Shown: positions 13,701 to 23,775 of the stretch, piece by piece | How positions within the stretch are numbered: the first letter of the stretch is position 1 | Layout of the letters: each line of letters starts with the position of its first letter | Assembly: GCF_050948175.1 (NCBI RefSeq) | Contig: NW_027490245.1 | Span: 372,001 to 436,000, forward strand | DNA: 64,000 nucleotides | Reading direction: 5' to 3' | Source: Xylocopa sonorina | Lineage: Eukaryota; Arthropoda; Insecta; Hymenoptera; Apidae | The notes under the pieces: model-generated | Told to the model about the DNA's origin: nothing | Databases searched by the model: none | Seen by the model: only the letters and a program-made list of their open reading frames with translations | Made by a program: the position numbers and the translations under genes

Positions 13701-16700
13701 CCATGCTAGGAAATAGCATTTGCAGATGCCTACGCGTCGAGGCAATAGAGTTGTAATGCTTCTTAAAACGCGATATCGCATCCCACTTCTATGTTTCATG
13801 ATGAGATATAATATTCATTGCGAAGTGTCATGTATACCTCGTATTCACATCAGAAGAATGTAAATGCTGATATTCCTAGCTAGGAAATAGCGTTTGCAGA
13901 TGTCTACGTATCGTAGCAATAGCGTTCTAATGCTACTTAAATCGCGATATCGCATCTCATTTCTGTGTTTCGTGATAAGATGTAATATTCATTGCGAAGT
14001 GTCATGAACACCTCGTATTCACTTCAAAGGAATGTAAATGCGACACTTCCATGCTAGGAAATAGCGTCTGCAGATGTCTAAGCGTCGAGCCAATAGAGTT
14101 CTAATGCTTCTTAAAACGCGATATCGCATCTCACCTCTATGTTTCATGATAAGATATAATATTCATTGCGAAGTGTCATGTATACCTCGTATTCGCTTCA
14201 AAAGAATGTAAATCCGACTATTGCTTGCTAGGAAGTAGCGTTTGCAGATGTCTACGTATCGTAGCAATAGAGTTCTAATGCTACTTAAATCGCGATATCG
14301 CCTCTCATTTATATGTATCGTGACAAGGTATAATATTCATTGCGAAGTGTCATGTATACCTCGTATTCACTTCAAAAGAATTTAGATGCGACACTTCCAC
14401 GCTGGGAAATAGCGTTTGCAGATGTCTTCGTATCGAGGCAATAGTGCTCTAATGCTTCTTAAAACGCGATATCGCATCTCATTACTATGTTTCATGATAA
14501 GATATAATATTCGTTGCGAAGTGTCATGTATACCTCGCATACACTTCAAATGAATGTAAATGAAACATTTCCTTGATAGGAAATAGCGTTTGCAGATGTC
14601 TCCGTACCGAAGCAATAGAGTTCTAATGCTTCTAAAAACCCGGTATCGCATCTCATTTCTATGTTCCATGACAAGATATAATATTCATTGCGAAGTGTCA
14701 TGTCTTCCTCGTATTCACATGTAAAGAATGTAAATGCGACACTTGCTTGCTAGGTAATAGAATTTGCAGATGTCTACGTATCGAAGTAGTAGAGTTCTAA
14801 TGCTTCTTAATTCGCGATATCGCATTTCATTTCATTTTTTAATGAAAAGATATAATATTCGTTGCGAAGTGTTATGTATACCTCGCACACACTTCAAATG
14901 AATGTAAATGCGACACTTCCTTGCCAGGATATAGCGTTTGCAGATGTCTACGTGTCCTAGCAATAGAGTTCTAACGCTTCTTAAAACGCGATATCCCATC
15001 TCATTTCTATGTTTCATGATATGATATAATATTCATTGTGCAGTGTTATGTATATGTCGTATTCCAATCAAAAGAATGTAAATGCGACGCTTCCTTGCTA
15101 GGAAATAGCGATTGCAGATGTGTACGTATCGAAGCAGTAGAGTTCTAATGTTTCTTAAAACGGGAAATCGCATCTCATTTCTATGTTCCATGATAAGTTA
15201 TAATTTTCATTGCCACGTGTTATGTATACCTCGTATTCCCTTCAATAGAATGTAAATGCGACACTTCCTTGCCAGGAAATAGCGTTTGCAGATGACTACG
15301 TATCGTAGCAATAGAGTTCTAACGCTTCTTAAATCGCGATATCGCATCTCATTTCTATGTTTCATGATAAGATATGATATTCATTGCGAAGTGTCACTTA
15401 TACCTGGCATACACATCAAATGAATGTAAATGCGAAACTTCCTTGCTAGGATGTAGCGTTTGCAGACGTCTACGTATCGCAGCAATAGGGTTCTCATGCT
15501 CCTCAAAACGCGATATCGCATTTCATTTCTATGTTTCATGAAAAGATATAATATTCATTGCGATGTGTTATGTATTCCTCGTATTCACATCAAGAGAATG
15601 TAAATGCGACGCTTCCTTGCTAGGAAATAGCGTTTCCCGCTATCTACGTGTCGAAGCAATGGAGTTCTAATGCTTCTTAAAACACAAAATCGCATCTCAT
15701 TTCTATCTTTCATGATATGATATAATATACATTGCGGAGTGTTATGTATACCTCGTCTACACTACAAAAGCATGTAAATGTCACACATCCTTGCTAGGAA
15801 ATGCATTTCCAGATGTCTACGTATCGAAGCAGTATTGTTTTACTGCTTCTTAAAACGCGATATCGCATCTCATTTCCATGTTGCATGATAAGATGTAATA
15901 TTCATTGCAAAGTGTTATGTGTACCTCGTCCACACTTCAGAAGAATGTAAATGTCACACATCCTTGCTAGGCAATGCGTTTCCATGCGTCTAGGTATCGA
16001 AGCAATGGAGTTCTAAAGCTTCTTAAAACGCGATATCGCATCACATTTCTATGTTTCATGACAAGATATAATATTCATTGCGAAATTTTAGGTATGCCTC
16101 GTTTGCACTTCAAATGTATGTAAATGCCACACTTCCTTGCTAGGAAATGCGATTCCAGATGCCTACGTATCGAAGCAATAGAGTTCTAGTGCTTCTTAAA
16201 TCGCGATACCGCATCTCATTTCTATGTTTCATGATAAAATATAATAGTCATTGCGATGTGTTATGCATACCTCGTCTACACCACAAATAAATGTAAATGC
16301 GACACTTGCTTGCTAGGAAATGGCGTCAACAGATGTCTACGTATCGAAGCAATAGAGTTCTAATTCTTCTTAAAACGCGACATAGCATCTCATTTCTATG
16401 TTTCAAGATAATTTATAATATTCATTGCGAAGTGTTATGTATGCCTCGTCTACACTTCAAAAGAATGTAAATGCCACACTTCCTTGCTAGGAATTAGGGT
16501 CTTGCAGATGTCTACGTATCGAAGCAATAGTGTTCTAATGCTTCTTAAATCGCGATATCGCATCTCATTTCTATGTTTCATGATAAGATACAATATTCAT
16601 TGCGAATTGTTATGTATACCTCGTCTACACTCCAAAAGGATGTAAATGCCACACTTCCTTGCTCGGAAATAGTGTTTCCAGTTGTTTACTTATCGGAGCA
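10740..16700 (+). repeat. Non-HOR, progressively diverged satellite monomers
   Basis: The 174-bp periodicity continues but I find no longer-range copy structure. Divergence rises from left to right. From about 14,400 many monomers carry 'tatcgaagcaatag' instead of 'tatcgtagcaatag', which breaks the CTACG-TAT-CGTAG dyad. The same 'cgaagc' subfamily dominates the far right of the window in inverted orientation. Confidence 0.85.
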
Positions 16701-17357
16701 ATAGAGTTCTATTGCTTCATTCAACACGATGTCGCAAGTCATTTCAATGATTCATGGTAAATTGCAATGTTCTCTGCAATATGTTACATTTGTCTGCATC
16801 TAGACTTTAGAAGGATGTGAATCCTATACTTACTTGCAACAGATTATCGTTTCCAGATCTCTATGTGTCCAAGCAAGACATTTCTAATACTTCATGCAGC
16901 GCGATGTCGCATCTCATTTCAACGTTTCAGAGCAAAGAATCTGTAATCATATATCCATAACATTATGCTTAACTGTTAGAGGTCTTCAATAGAATGTGAA
17001 CTGTATAATTCCATGCAACGGCATGGCGCTCCGTAGTGTTACTAGAATTCTCCATGCAATGCGCTGGCGCATCCCATTTCATTGTTTCAAGGTAAGAATG
17101 CTGTAATCTCTTATGCATAGCACTATGCTTGTCTGCTTTAACGCTTCATAAGAATGTAAATTCTACAGCTCCATGCAACAGGATTGCCCTTCATAGTGTC
17201 TACATGTCGAGACAATAGAGTATTAATGCATTATACAATTCCATGACTCATCTCATTTCAACGTTTCGAATTAAGTAAGCTGTAATCTTCTATGAATAGC
17301 ATTATAATTATCTGCTTCTACTCTACAATAGAATGTGAATTCTATAGATTCAAGCAA
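16701..17357 (+). repeat. Highly decayed edge monomers of the left array
   Basis: Three to four monomers are still recognisable but heavily diverged. They share a variant in which the usual 'ataatattcattgcgaag' region has become 'ctgtaatctcttatgcatag' followed by 'cactatgcttgtctgcttt' (about 17101-17139). Periodicity is lost after about 17,357. The same variant, in reverse complement, is at the inner edge of the right array (23791-23830). Confidence 0.8.
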
Positions 17358-18148
17358 CAGGAGGGCTGGCTCTCCACCATCCTACTGCCTGCCCTGATGC
17401 TGGCAAAGGATTCCCAGGGCCTCAAACCGCGACCAACATCTATCTTATACTCTAACCGATTCATCGTTATGCGTTTTCCATTAAGCTTGCCGGGATCAGT
17501 GATATTGATTCGCTCAATCTAAATTATTATTTTGTTTTTAAGTTTCTCGATTTTTTTAAGAAATTCAATGCTTCCACATATTTTCTTTCTCTTTCTCTTT
17601 AATTACATTGTTGTTATTTTATGCTTTTCACCCTCCACATTCACTTTCTACACCATCTCGGAACAGGTTATACGATTACTGCAGGATGACGCCCCGGTCT
17701 CGTTACACAGAGATCGAGTGTTCTCTCTTGCATCCGTTGATTTATATATGTTATATATTGGAGAATATTTCCTCTTATCCTTTGTATCTTTCGAATGATA
17801 TTACATTGACAGAAGTACGAGCTAGTTCTGCACGCCTATTTGAAACAACATTAAATCACCTTGTTAAACAATAATATATTAAATGTGACTTGGACTTTTA
17901 AATTTGAATTTATAAACATCTAACAGGTAAATATGTTTTTCTTACTATTTATATCATTATACATTCAGTGATTTATTGTGTGCTGTGATTTGATATATTA
18001 ACTGCTTGATTATATTTTGCAATGAACTTTGCGTACCAAACATTGTTTTTACTCCTGATGGGAGTGGATAGTTCTTCGTTTTATATTCTTATATCGCATT
18101 GATTATAAAAGTATATAACATCCTTTTTATGCAGTCATGTATAATTAT
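17358..18148. other. AT-rich island DNA, no gene supported
   Basis: A short GC-richer stretch (about 17358-17450) is followed by AT-rich DNA to the solo LTR. Open frames of 76-88 codons exist (17292-17522, 17532-17798, 17608-17874), but they overlap in different frames and have no domain, repeated motif or convincing splice context that I recognise. One of them starts inside the decayed satellite edge. I see no mobile-element termini here. Confidence 0.5.
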
Positions 18149-18691
18149 GTACTGTGACGGTTTTTCCCGTTACAATCCGCAAGAAAAGGGTATATAGAAC
18201 CAATAATAACGGGGTATCCAGAAGTTTAATCCGGGGTTATATCGGGGTACAGAATATCCGCGTGATTCGGCAACGCGAAGTACAGAACAATAAATTTCCT
18301 ATCCAGCAAGTATTTCGAAGCTGCGAGGCTGGGACTTTTTGGGCTCCAGCTACTCAAGAAGTAGCAAAAACTAGTAAACCACGCAACCCGGGGAAACCCG
18401 GTGCAAGATAACCCTCGAAATTTCGAAATACTCTTTCGCTCGACTGCTTCTAGCCGAGTGCGCAAATTAGGGTCGCGGCAATCTGAACTCACGGCTTCTT
18501 TCTAGATTGCCTCGTCGCGGTATTACAAAAGGGTATACGACACGCCGCGAATGACCGGGGATCACCACCCGTTATACAATACAAATTACAATACGCGATA
18601 TCACAATTGCGGCAGGGAACAAATGGGACATTTTAGCGTATAAGGACTCACGTTCTCGTTTCCAACAAGTATGGATCTCGTTCAGTTCGTC

Positions 18692-18694
<3 letters not shown>

Positions 18695-18737
<43 letters not shown>
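18695..18737. repeat. (CT)n microsatellite inside the solo LTR
   Basis: This is an essentially pure CT dinucleotide run of about 43 bp. The truncated LTR copy at 23030-23775 has no such run at the matching place, so the expansion is private to this copy. Confidence 0.95.
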
Positions 18738-18740
<3 letters not shown>

Positions 18741-19375
18741 CGAATCGCTCCGTATAATCGCTTGCTCGGTTGCTCGCTAAGTAGTCGCTAAGTCATTCAG
18801 AAGAATAAGAGGCTGTCTTCGTGCTGGCTAGCTCATTATATAGGTTTGCTGGGGGTCTTCGGATCCCCTTAGATCCTCCTTAGGGCTCCTTGATGGGGTA
18901 GGGCCATACGCTTCGGTATTGTTCGGGGCATCGATCGGTGGATTTCGGTGATCTTCCCTGATCGCCCCCTCTGGTGTGTCTAGAGGGGGTCCTCTGGATT
19001 ATTTGAACTGCGGCGCGTGTCGCGCGCCGCGCTTTCCACGGCTCACCTGCAATTCCACTGCGCATCTTGAGTTTTCCTCTCCATGGGCTCAGGGGAGGGG
19101 TAGAGGTCCTTCTCACACACGAGAACCATCCTCTTTGTCTTCATGGACTATGGCAGCGGTCCTATCGTTGCAGAGCTCTGGATCGTATCCTTCGGGCTTC
19201 AGGGTCTCTTCTTGCTCACTTCCCGACTCCTCCACCGTCGAGCCCGTCACTATACCTCGGCGCACAGACCTTCCGCAAACCTGCGGTCCTATTATCCGCC
19301 GAAGAGGCGTATTATGGGTCGCTTCTTCCACCAGCTCGCCAGTCTAATCCGTAGAACGGTGAGAGAGAAACGAAC

Positions 19376-19398
19376 GGGGGGGGGGGGGGGGGGGGGGG
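19376..19398. repeat. Poly-G tract (23 G) inside the solo LTR
   Basis: An uninterrupted run of 23 G. Runs of this kind are prone to length error in sequencing and can form G-quadruplex structures. The true length should be treated as uncertain. Confidence 0.9.
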
Positions 19399-19503
19399 TT
19401 CTACCATCGTGTATTTCACGCTCCTCGCAAATACAGCTATCGCGATGGTCCGTGTCGCGCTTCTCACATGGGTGGTGATCTGCGAGCTAGTCTAACCGAA
19501 GCA

Positions 19504-19523
19504 GGGGGGGGGGGGGGGGGGGG
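19504..19523. repeat. Poly-G tract (20 G) near the 3' end of the solo LTR
   Basis: An uninterrupted run of 20 G about 105 bp after the first poly-G tract and about 30 bp before the LTR terminus. Length uncertainty applies as for any long homopolymer. Confidence 0.9.
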
Positions 19524-19559
19524 TTGAGCGAGCCTTGTGACGTCACCACGTCACAGTAC

Positions 19560-20811
19560 ATACAAATTTGCGATTAAGTAGCTATGTGTTCAAATTCAAT
19601 TCCGAATAATGCACTAAAAAGCATCCCAGATAACAAACGGCAAGATGGTAGCGACACCATGCCGGCACTATATTGCCACTTCCGAGGAGTGTCAACTGAT
19701 TCGTAGTCATCTGTGACCGGACTCGTTAACTAAAATGCCAGAACGTGTTACCAGCACGTTCTAGACAAGCGAATCGCGCAGCACCAGCACCATGGTGACA
19801 CGCGTATCATCGCTCCATTCATGAATCTCCTCAGCAATGACGCAGGATCACATTTCGCAATGGGGAACCTGTGCTTTCATACAAATTAAAACCGTTAGAT
19901 GTCAGTAGATGTTCAGCATATGACTATTGATAGACATTTTGATGGTCGTTTTCCTATATTTATAGTTTATAGAAAATAATAAAATCGAGTTCTTATATCT
20001 TCGTTTTGTGCCGGTGTATCTATATTGGAATCAAAATAAATAAATTGCCCAGTTTAGTCATTTTTCATATTTGCTTATAATTTTTATGGAAACAGCTTCC
20101 CCATTAGTAAATGTCAGCCTACGCACAACCACGCGTGTAGCTATGGTGAGCTGATAGTGTCATTGTCACGGCCGTGTAGCCCGTGTGCTATATCTCGGTG
20201 CTTTAATAGTGCCGTGATACGAATGCCGCCCCAGTACTAACAGTATGCCATTTCGAAAGCTGAGTAGGAGCACTTTGTTAGCACAGTTCTGTTACGGAAT
20301 TCGTTCCTTCCGTTGTCATTGGCGTGCCAATCGCTGGCTGTTTGGGATATTGTAGTGCATGAGGCAGACTTGTTCCTTATCATCGTCAAGGAGATGGATT
20401 TTCACTCCTCCCTTTTTGAATTTTTTAAATTATTATTTGGAATTTTTGCCGTTTCTGTATCTCTATGACCGCATTGTGGATTCAACTTATGTACGATCTT
20501 TTTGGTCTTCATCTTTTGTTACATGTAATATTATATATGTGATGCACGTTTGTTATGTAATGCTCCGATTTGTAAGCCTCAGATACTTTTATTCTTTGGT
20601 AAAGCAACTTATTCGATTAATATATATTTATTAGACATAGATATAAACAATTAGAAAAATGTTATTAAAACGCTATTAAATATGTTGTTGCAATTATATA
20701 TTTAAGGTCTGAAGATGTAGATGCAATTAATGTCCGATATTTTACGTGATCCAATCGACGTATCAAGTGAGGCTATGAAATATAAAAATCTTTTACTGTT
20801 CTTGGACCCCT
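19560..20811. other. Unique island DNA with small palindromes, no gene supported
   Basis: The sequence is mixed in composition and I recognise no coding region. It holds an 8-bp stem, 7-nt loop inverted repeat at 19740-19762 (AGAACGTG / CACGTTCT) and, 25 bp later, the palindrome CACCATGGTG (19788-19797). A 91-codon frame at 20359-20634 is rich in Tyr, Phe and Leu, as expected from AT-rich non-coding DNA, and I do not call it. The dyads hint at a decayed DNA transposon or MITE, but no terminal repeats or duplications were found. Confidence 0.45.
19740..19762. repeat. Inverted repeat, 8-bp arms and 7-nt loop
   Basis: AGAACGTG (19740-19747) pairs perfectly with CACGTTCT (19755-19762) around TTACCAG. 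No U-rich tract or other terminator-like context is present. It may be chance or a remnant of a mobile element. Confidence 0.6.
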
Positions 20812-21812
20812 TTACATGTTAAATGAATGATTAGTTCTGCAAGACAAAAAGCCTGAATTAGTGAGATATCTAGGAACATAAGTAATTTGTATGTAACACA
20901 TCTTTTCTCTTTGAAATATTTGCCTTTGCATAGAATAGAACGTATAGATATAATTGCCTGTTTTGTACCCATTTCGGTCCAATTCTATTATAGCCTTTGA
21001 GCAGAAGTAATATTGATTATACTTGATTTTTGCAATAATTCTTTGATTAACAGATTTTATTAACCAAGAATCATCATTTGACGGATGTATCAATCTACTT
21101 TGTAGCTCCATCAGTTTCTTTTTCTGCTCGCTACTTTTCATTTTCAGTTCCGTATACTTATCCTTTATCACCGTCATATATGTTGCGTAAAATTACAATA
21201 ACTTTTTGTCCTCAAATTTTGCGGATATTTCAATTAAATTTCCTTTGATTAAATAAACGGAAATTAAAAAAACAGTGGCACGTACCATTTCTTGGAAAAC
21301 GTTGTATCGTAATTTGCATCTGACTGTTTTGAAAGGCACGCACTTTACTTAACGTTTGCAATGAATCGGTTAGCGAAGTAAAGTAATATTCTACTTTCGA
21401 AATTGTTGGCTCTTGTAATTCTAAGGCAAATATATTCATCTGTCGACATCGTGAACATTGTTTTCTGGCAAAATTCCAGAAAAACAAATATACTATAAGT
21501 AAAATAATAAACACCATAATATTAAATTTAATTCTAATTCTGTTCGTCGTTGCCTTGTTGGACATATCCATAACAATATACAGGGTGGGGCAGTAATAAG
21601 TAGCACCTCAGATATCCACGAAACTATAAGTTTCATAGAAGTTTTTGCTAATATAAAATTGCATAGTACAAAGGGCCCATCCGTTGATGAAAATAGTTTT
21701 TTTGTAAGTGGAGTTATGTTGGACATATGAAGGTTAACTTCATTTTTTAAAATGGATTGGTATGTCCATTCTTCCGTAATACGATAGAGCATTTTAAAGC
21801 AAGTTTAACGAT
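20812..21812 (-). pseudogene. Putative small membrane-protein gene, broken by a retroposon insertion
   Basis: Two minus-strand open blocks look gene-like. Block 1 starts at Met 21792, reads to 21729, is interrupted by an insertion (21568-21716 plus one target-site duplication), and resumes at 21567. Disregarding the 161-bp insertion, the two parts are in one frame. It encodes a short N-terminal region, one hydrophobic segment rich in I/L/V/F (centre near 21490) that looks like a membrane helix, and about 50 further residues up to a strong splice donor (GTACGT, exon end 21286). Block 2 (21177-20812) encodes a lysine/glutamate-rich, possibly coiled-coil start and a neutral C-terminal part ending in a stop at 20812. 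An acceptor 'gtgttacag' precedes block 1 (exon start 21812), with donors GTGAGT (exon end 21869) and GTAAGT (exon end 21929) further upstream. The splice joining blocks 1 and 2 is unresolved: the GTACGT donor is phase 1 and I find no matching acceptor in block 2. I do not recognise the family. Confidence 0.4.
21556..21728 (-). mobile_element. Short retroposon fragment with 12-bp target-site duplication
   Basis: The 12-mer 'tgttggacatat' occurs at 21556-21567 and 21717-21728 and encloses a 149-bp body. Read on the minus strand, the body ends with 'ctgccccaccctgtata' and a few more bases. A terminus of the 'ccctgtata' type is common among insect interspersed repeats. The long duplication and short body fit a 5'-truncated non-LTR retroposon or SINE. 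The insertion plus one duplication adds 161 bp, which is not a multiple of three, and it splits the gene-like reading frame around it. The superfamily is uncertain. Confidence 0.5.
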
Positions 21813-21929
21813 CTGTAACACGAAGGCATTGAAGGTTACAAAAAGTAAAGAAAGGCGATAATACTCACGGTTTTGATAGTAAATGAAACATACGTATTGT
21901 AAACAGTGGTGGAAGGCGTAATACTTACC

Positions 21930-22789
21930 GTTTACTTCACTGTGAATAAACACTTTTCGAAGGGCATTTCAATAGTTTGCAGCATAAGTTAAACATGATA
22001 AGATTAGTATTGAAAAATCGGTTCGAATACGTTTGGTTAGGCTGTTCTTTGTGTCGTTCATTTTATAAGTACTGAGCTGCGGATTCCTGAGGACAGCTCA
22101 CAAAATTGTTGAACTATGGAAGATTATCATTGTGAATTTGAATCAAAAGGTAAATAAATTCCATTAGATTGTAAACAGATCTCAATGTTTCATTTTAGAT
22201 AGTAAGATTAAATAATCTTTACAAAACTACAAGAATGGATACATATCTTTCTGTTATTATTATTTCATAAAGAATTATAATTGCAATTATATAGTTCATT
22301 ACGATAAAAAATATTTCTCAGAAAATTCTAAATACTAAATTAAAGAATCAAGTAAAACATTTTTAATAATTACGAATATGAAAAATACTTGAGCATTCCA
22401 ATAGAAAGATGTCTAAACAGGAGTTAGAAAAGTCAAACATTCAATTTCAATTCCAGAATTCATCTATAAGAGGTAAAATGTTTTGAAAGCTTTAATTACA
22501 GTCTTTAATGCAAGCAGTTGGGCAGTATTTCAATTTTTAAGAAAATTGATGAAAGTCATCCATTTTGAAGTGGTCAGAATCTTTGTCGTTTGAGCAATAA
22601 GTGAATAACAAATAACTGCATAAATTCTAGGCTTAAAAACTTATGGATTAATTCCCATGCAGACTCGTTTATGAGCGAGTTACTAAATAATAATCCACAC
22701 TAAGTAATCATTTTAAAACTTAAACGATTACATCTCGCGAACTTTCAAAGACATCAGAAGCGTGAAAAGTATGTGGTTTATCAAAAACT
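21930..22789. other. AT-rich island DNA, no gene supported
   Basis: This is AT-rich sequence with many short A and T runs. Two short plus-strand stretches have ATG, a few codons and a GT donor-like end (22116-22149 and near 22409-22471), but they do not join in frame through any acceptor that I can find. No mobile-element ends or tandem repeats are seen. Confidence 0.45.
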
Positions 22790-22990
22790 CTTCTAAAAGA
22801 ACGGACGAAGCCAATAGAAATCTTTGTTGAAGTAAGCAAGTTCGAAAGTTCTAAGCAACGCGATGGCCCTTATCTGCCTATGTTTCATAGCAAGTAAGTT
22901 CTGAATTTCTATGAATTCCGATGGAATTCCTCACTACTAACGTTTCAAAGTAAGTTCCCAAATTCTCAGTTCTACGTATAAAACTGTGTG
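22790..22990 (+). repeat. Decayed satellite-like segment in '+' orientation
   Basis: The string 'aagcaacgcgatggccctta' followed by 'tctgcctatgtttcatagca' (about 22854-22893) parallels the satellite core 'aaaacgcgatatcgcatctc' plus 'atttctatgtttcatgataa', and matches the decayed left-edge monomers near 17055-17095 best. A second weaker match follows at about 22928-22962 ('gatggaattcctcactacta' then 'acgtttcaaagtaag'). The orientation is '+', like the left array and opposite to the right array that begins 0.8 kb later. Divergence is high, so this is a tentative call. Confidence 0.4.
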
Positions 22991-23029
22991 TGTTCTATAT
23001 ATCTATGTAAAGTGATGGTTCCTATTAGT

Positions 23030-23775
23030 TGTGACGGAAACCTATATATAGTAAGTCAGGGAAGCTCGACGGGGTTAATTATCTAAATGCTTTAAGGTGT
23101 AAAACGTACTTTAATCTAAAGCGATCTATCGTTCCAAGGTATCCGCTCACGTACAACTTTTCTTGGGCGCCAGCTGCTCAGAAAGTAGCAAAGGGATAGA
23201 CTACACGACCCCGGGAACCCTGGGGCGGAACGACCCTTGAAACTTCGAAATGCTCCTCCTCTCGACTACGCCTAACCAAGTAGACACACTCAGGTCGCGA
23301 GATACTGAAGTCACGGCATGTTTATTTATGGCCTCGACGTGGGTTTAACTAACAAGGGCTACGGGAAACTACGCAACACGCCGCGAATTACCGGGTATCA
23401 TAACTCGCTTCACGATATAAGATACAATATACAATATGCGACACAAGAAATGGGACGCTTTAGCGAATAAGCTCTCACGTTCTCTTCTTCAGGTTTCTTG
23501 AATTCGCTGGTAGTTCGCAGGTCTCCTGCATCCTACTCGGGGCCCCTTGGTGGAGTGGGCTGTAGGCTTCGGTATTGTTCGGGTCCATCGATCAGTGGAT
23601 TTCGGCGATTTCCTCTTCTAGCCCCCTTGGGTGTCCCTGAGGGGATCCTCCTGATCATTTAAATTGCGTAGCGCCTCGCGCACCGCGCTCCCATGGCCTA
23701 CCTGCAGGGCCGCTGGACTTTTGACTCCTCTTTAGGGGGTTAAGGATAGTTGAAGACCTTCTCAAATCCCAGAGC
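23030..23775 (+). mobile_element. Truncated second copy of the solo LTR family
   Basis: It starts with TGTGACGG, as the intact LTR does, and aligns with it through several conserved blocks. These include 'cgaaatgctcctcctctcga' against 'cgaaatactctttcgctcga', 'acacgccgcgaat' followed by 'accggg', and 'cttcggtattgttcgg' followed by 'catcgatc'. It lacks the (CT)n run. Similarity ends near 23775, about 450 bp short of the intact copy's 3' end, exactly where decayed satellite begins. No 3' terminus or target-site duplication remains. Divergence from the first copy is clearly visible, so this is an old insertion cut by a later rearrangement, or the LTR lost its end at the satellite junction. Confidence 0.75.

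Larger units (their letters stand above)
1162..17357 (+). repeat. Satellite array, ~174-bp monomer, '+' orientation (~93 monomers)
   Basis: Tandem monomers all run in one orientation. The landmark 'gtttgcagatgtctacgtat' recurs every 174 bp, for example at 1711 and then, with one change, at 1885. Each monomer has an AT-rich part with 'gataagatataatattcat' and CpG-containing motifs 'gcgatatcgc' and 'gtctacgtatcgtagc'. Three dyads are visible in good copies: CTACG-TAT-CGTAG (3113-3125), the perfect palindrome GCGATATCGC (3327-3336) and TTCCT-TGCT-AGGAA (2386-2399). The monomer length is divisible by three, so open frames persist by chance across monomers and give spurious 58-residue-periodic ORFs. 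The family name is not known to me. A centromeric or pericentromeric role is inference only. Confidence 0.97.
18149..19559 (+). mobile_element. Solo LTR of a retrotransposon with 4-bp target-site duplication
   Basis: The LTR itself is 18153-19555 (1403 bp). It begins TGTGACG and ends CGTCACA, a perfect 7-bp inverted terminus that includes the canonical TG...CA. It is flanked on both sides by GTAC (18149-18152 and 19556-19559). A 4-bp duplication is typical of Gypsy (Ty3-like) elements, so I infer that superfamily. No primer binding site or coding region follows. With intact ends and matching duplications this is a solo LTR left by LTR-LTR recombination. It contains a (CT)n tract and two poly-G tracts. 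A related, truncated copy in the same orientation lies at 23030-23775. The strand given is simply the reading used here; LTR polarity was not established. Confidence 0.85.

Noticed and set aside
1162..17357. CRISPR-like direct repeats
   Set aside because: The repeats are contiguous 174-bp monomers without spacers, in eukaryotic-type DNA. This is satellite DNA.
18880..19478. Several ORFs of 72-123 codons in the solo LTR
   Set aside because: They overlap on both strands, one runs into the poly-G tract, the related copy at 23030-23775 does not keep them, and LTRs of this kind normally do not encode proteins.
22116..22471. Two possible small plus-strand exons (ATG at 22116 with donor at 22150; ATG near 22409 with donor near 22472)
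   Set aside because: No acceptor joins them in a compatible phase and each hits stops quickly. AT-rich DNA yields such patterns by chance.
18153..23775. The two related LTRs as the 5' and 3' LTRs of one full-length retrotransposon with 19556-23029 as interior
   Set aside because: The first LTR has its own matching GTAC duplication on both sides, no primer binding site follows it, the interior has no gag or pol, and the second copy is truncated and clearly diverged.
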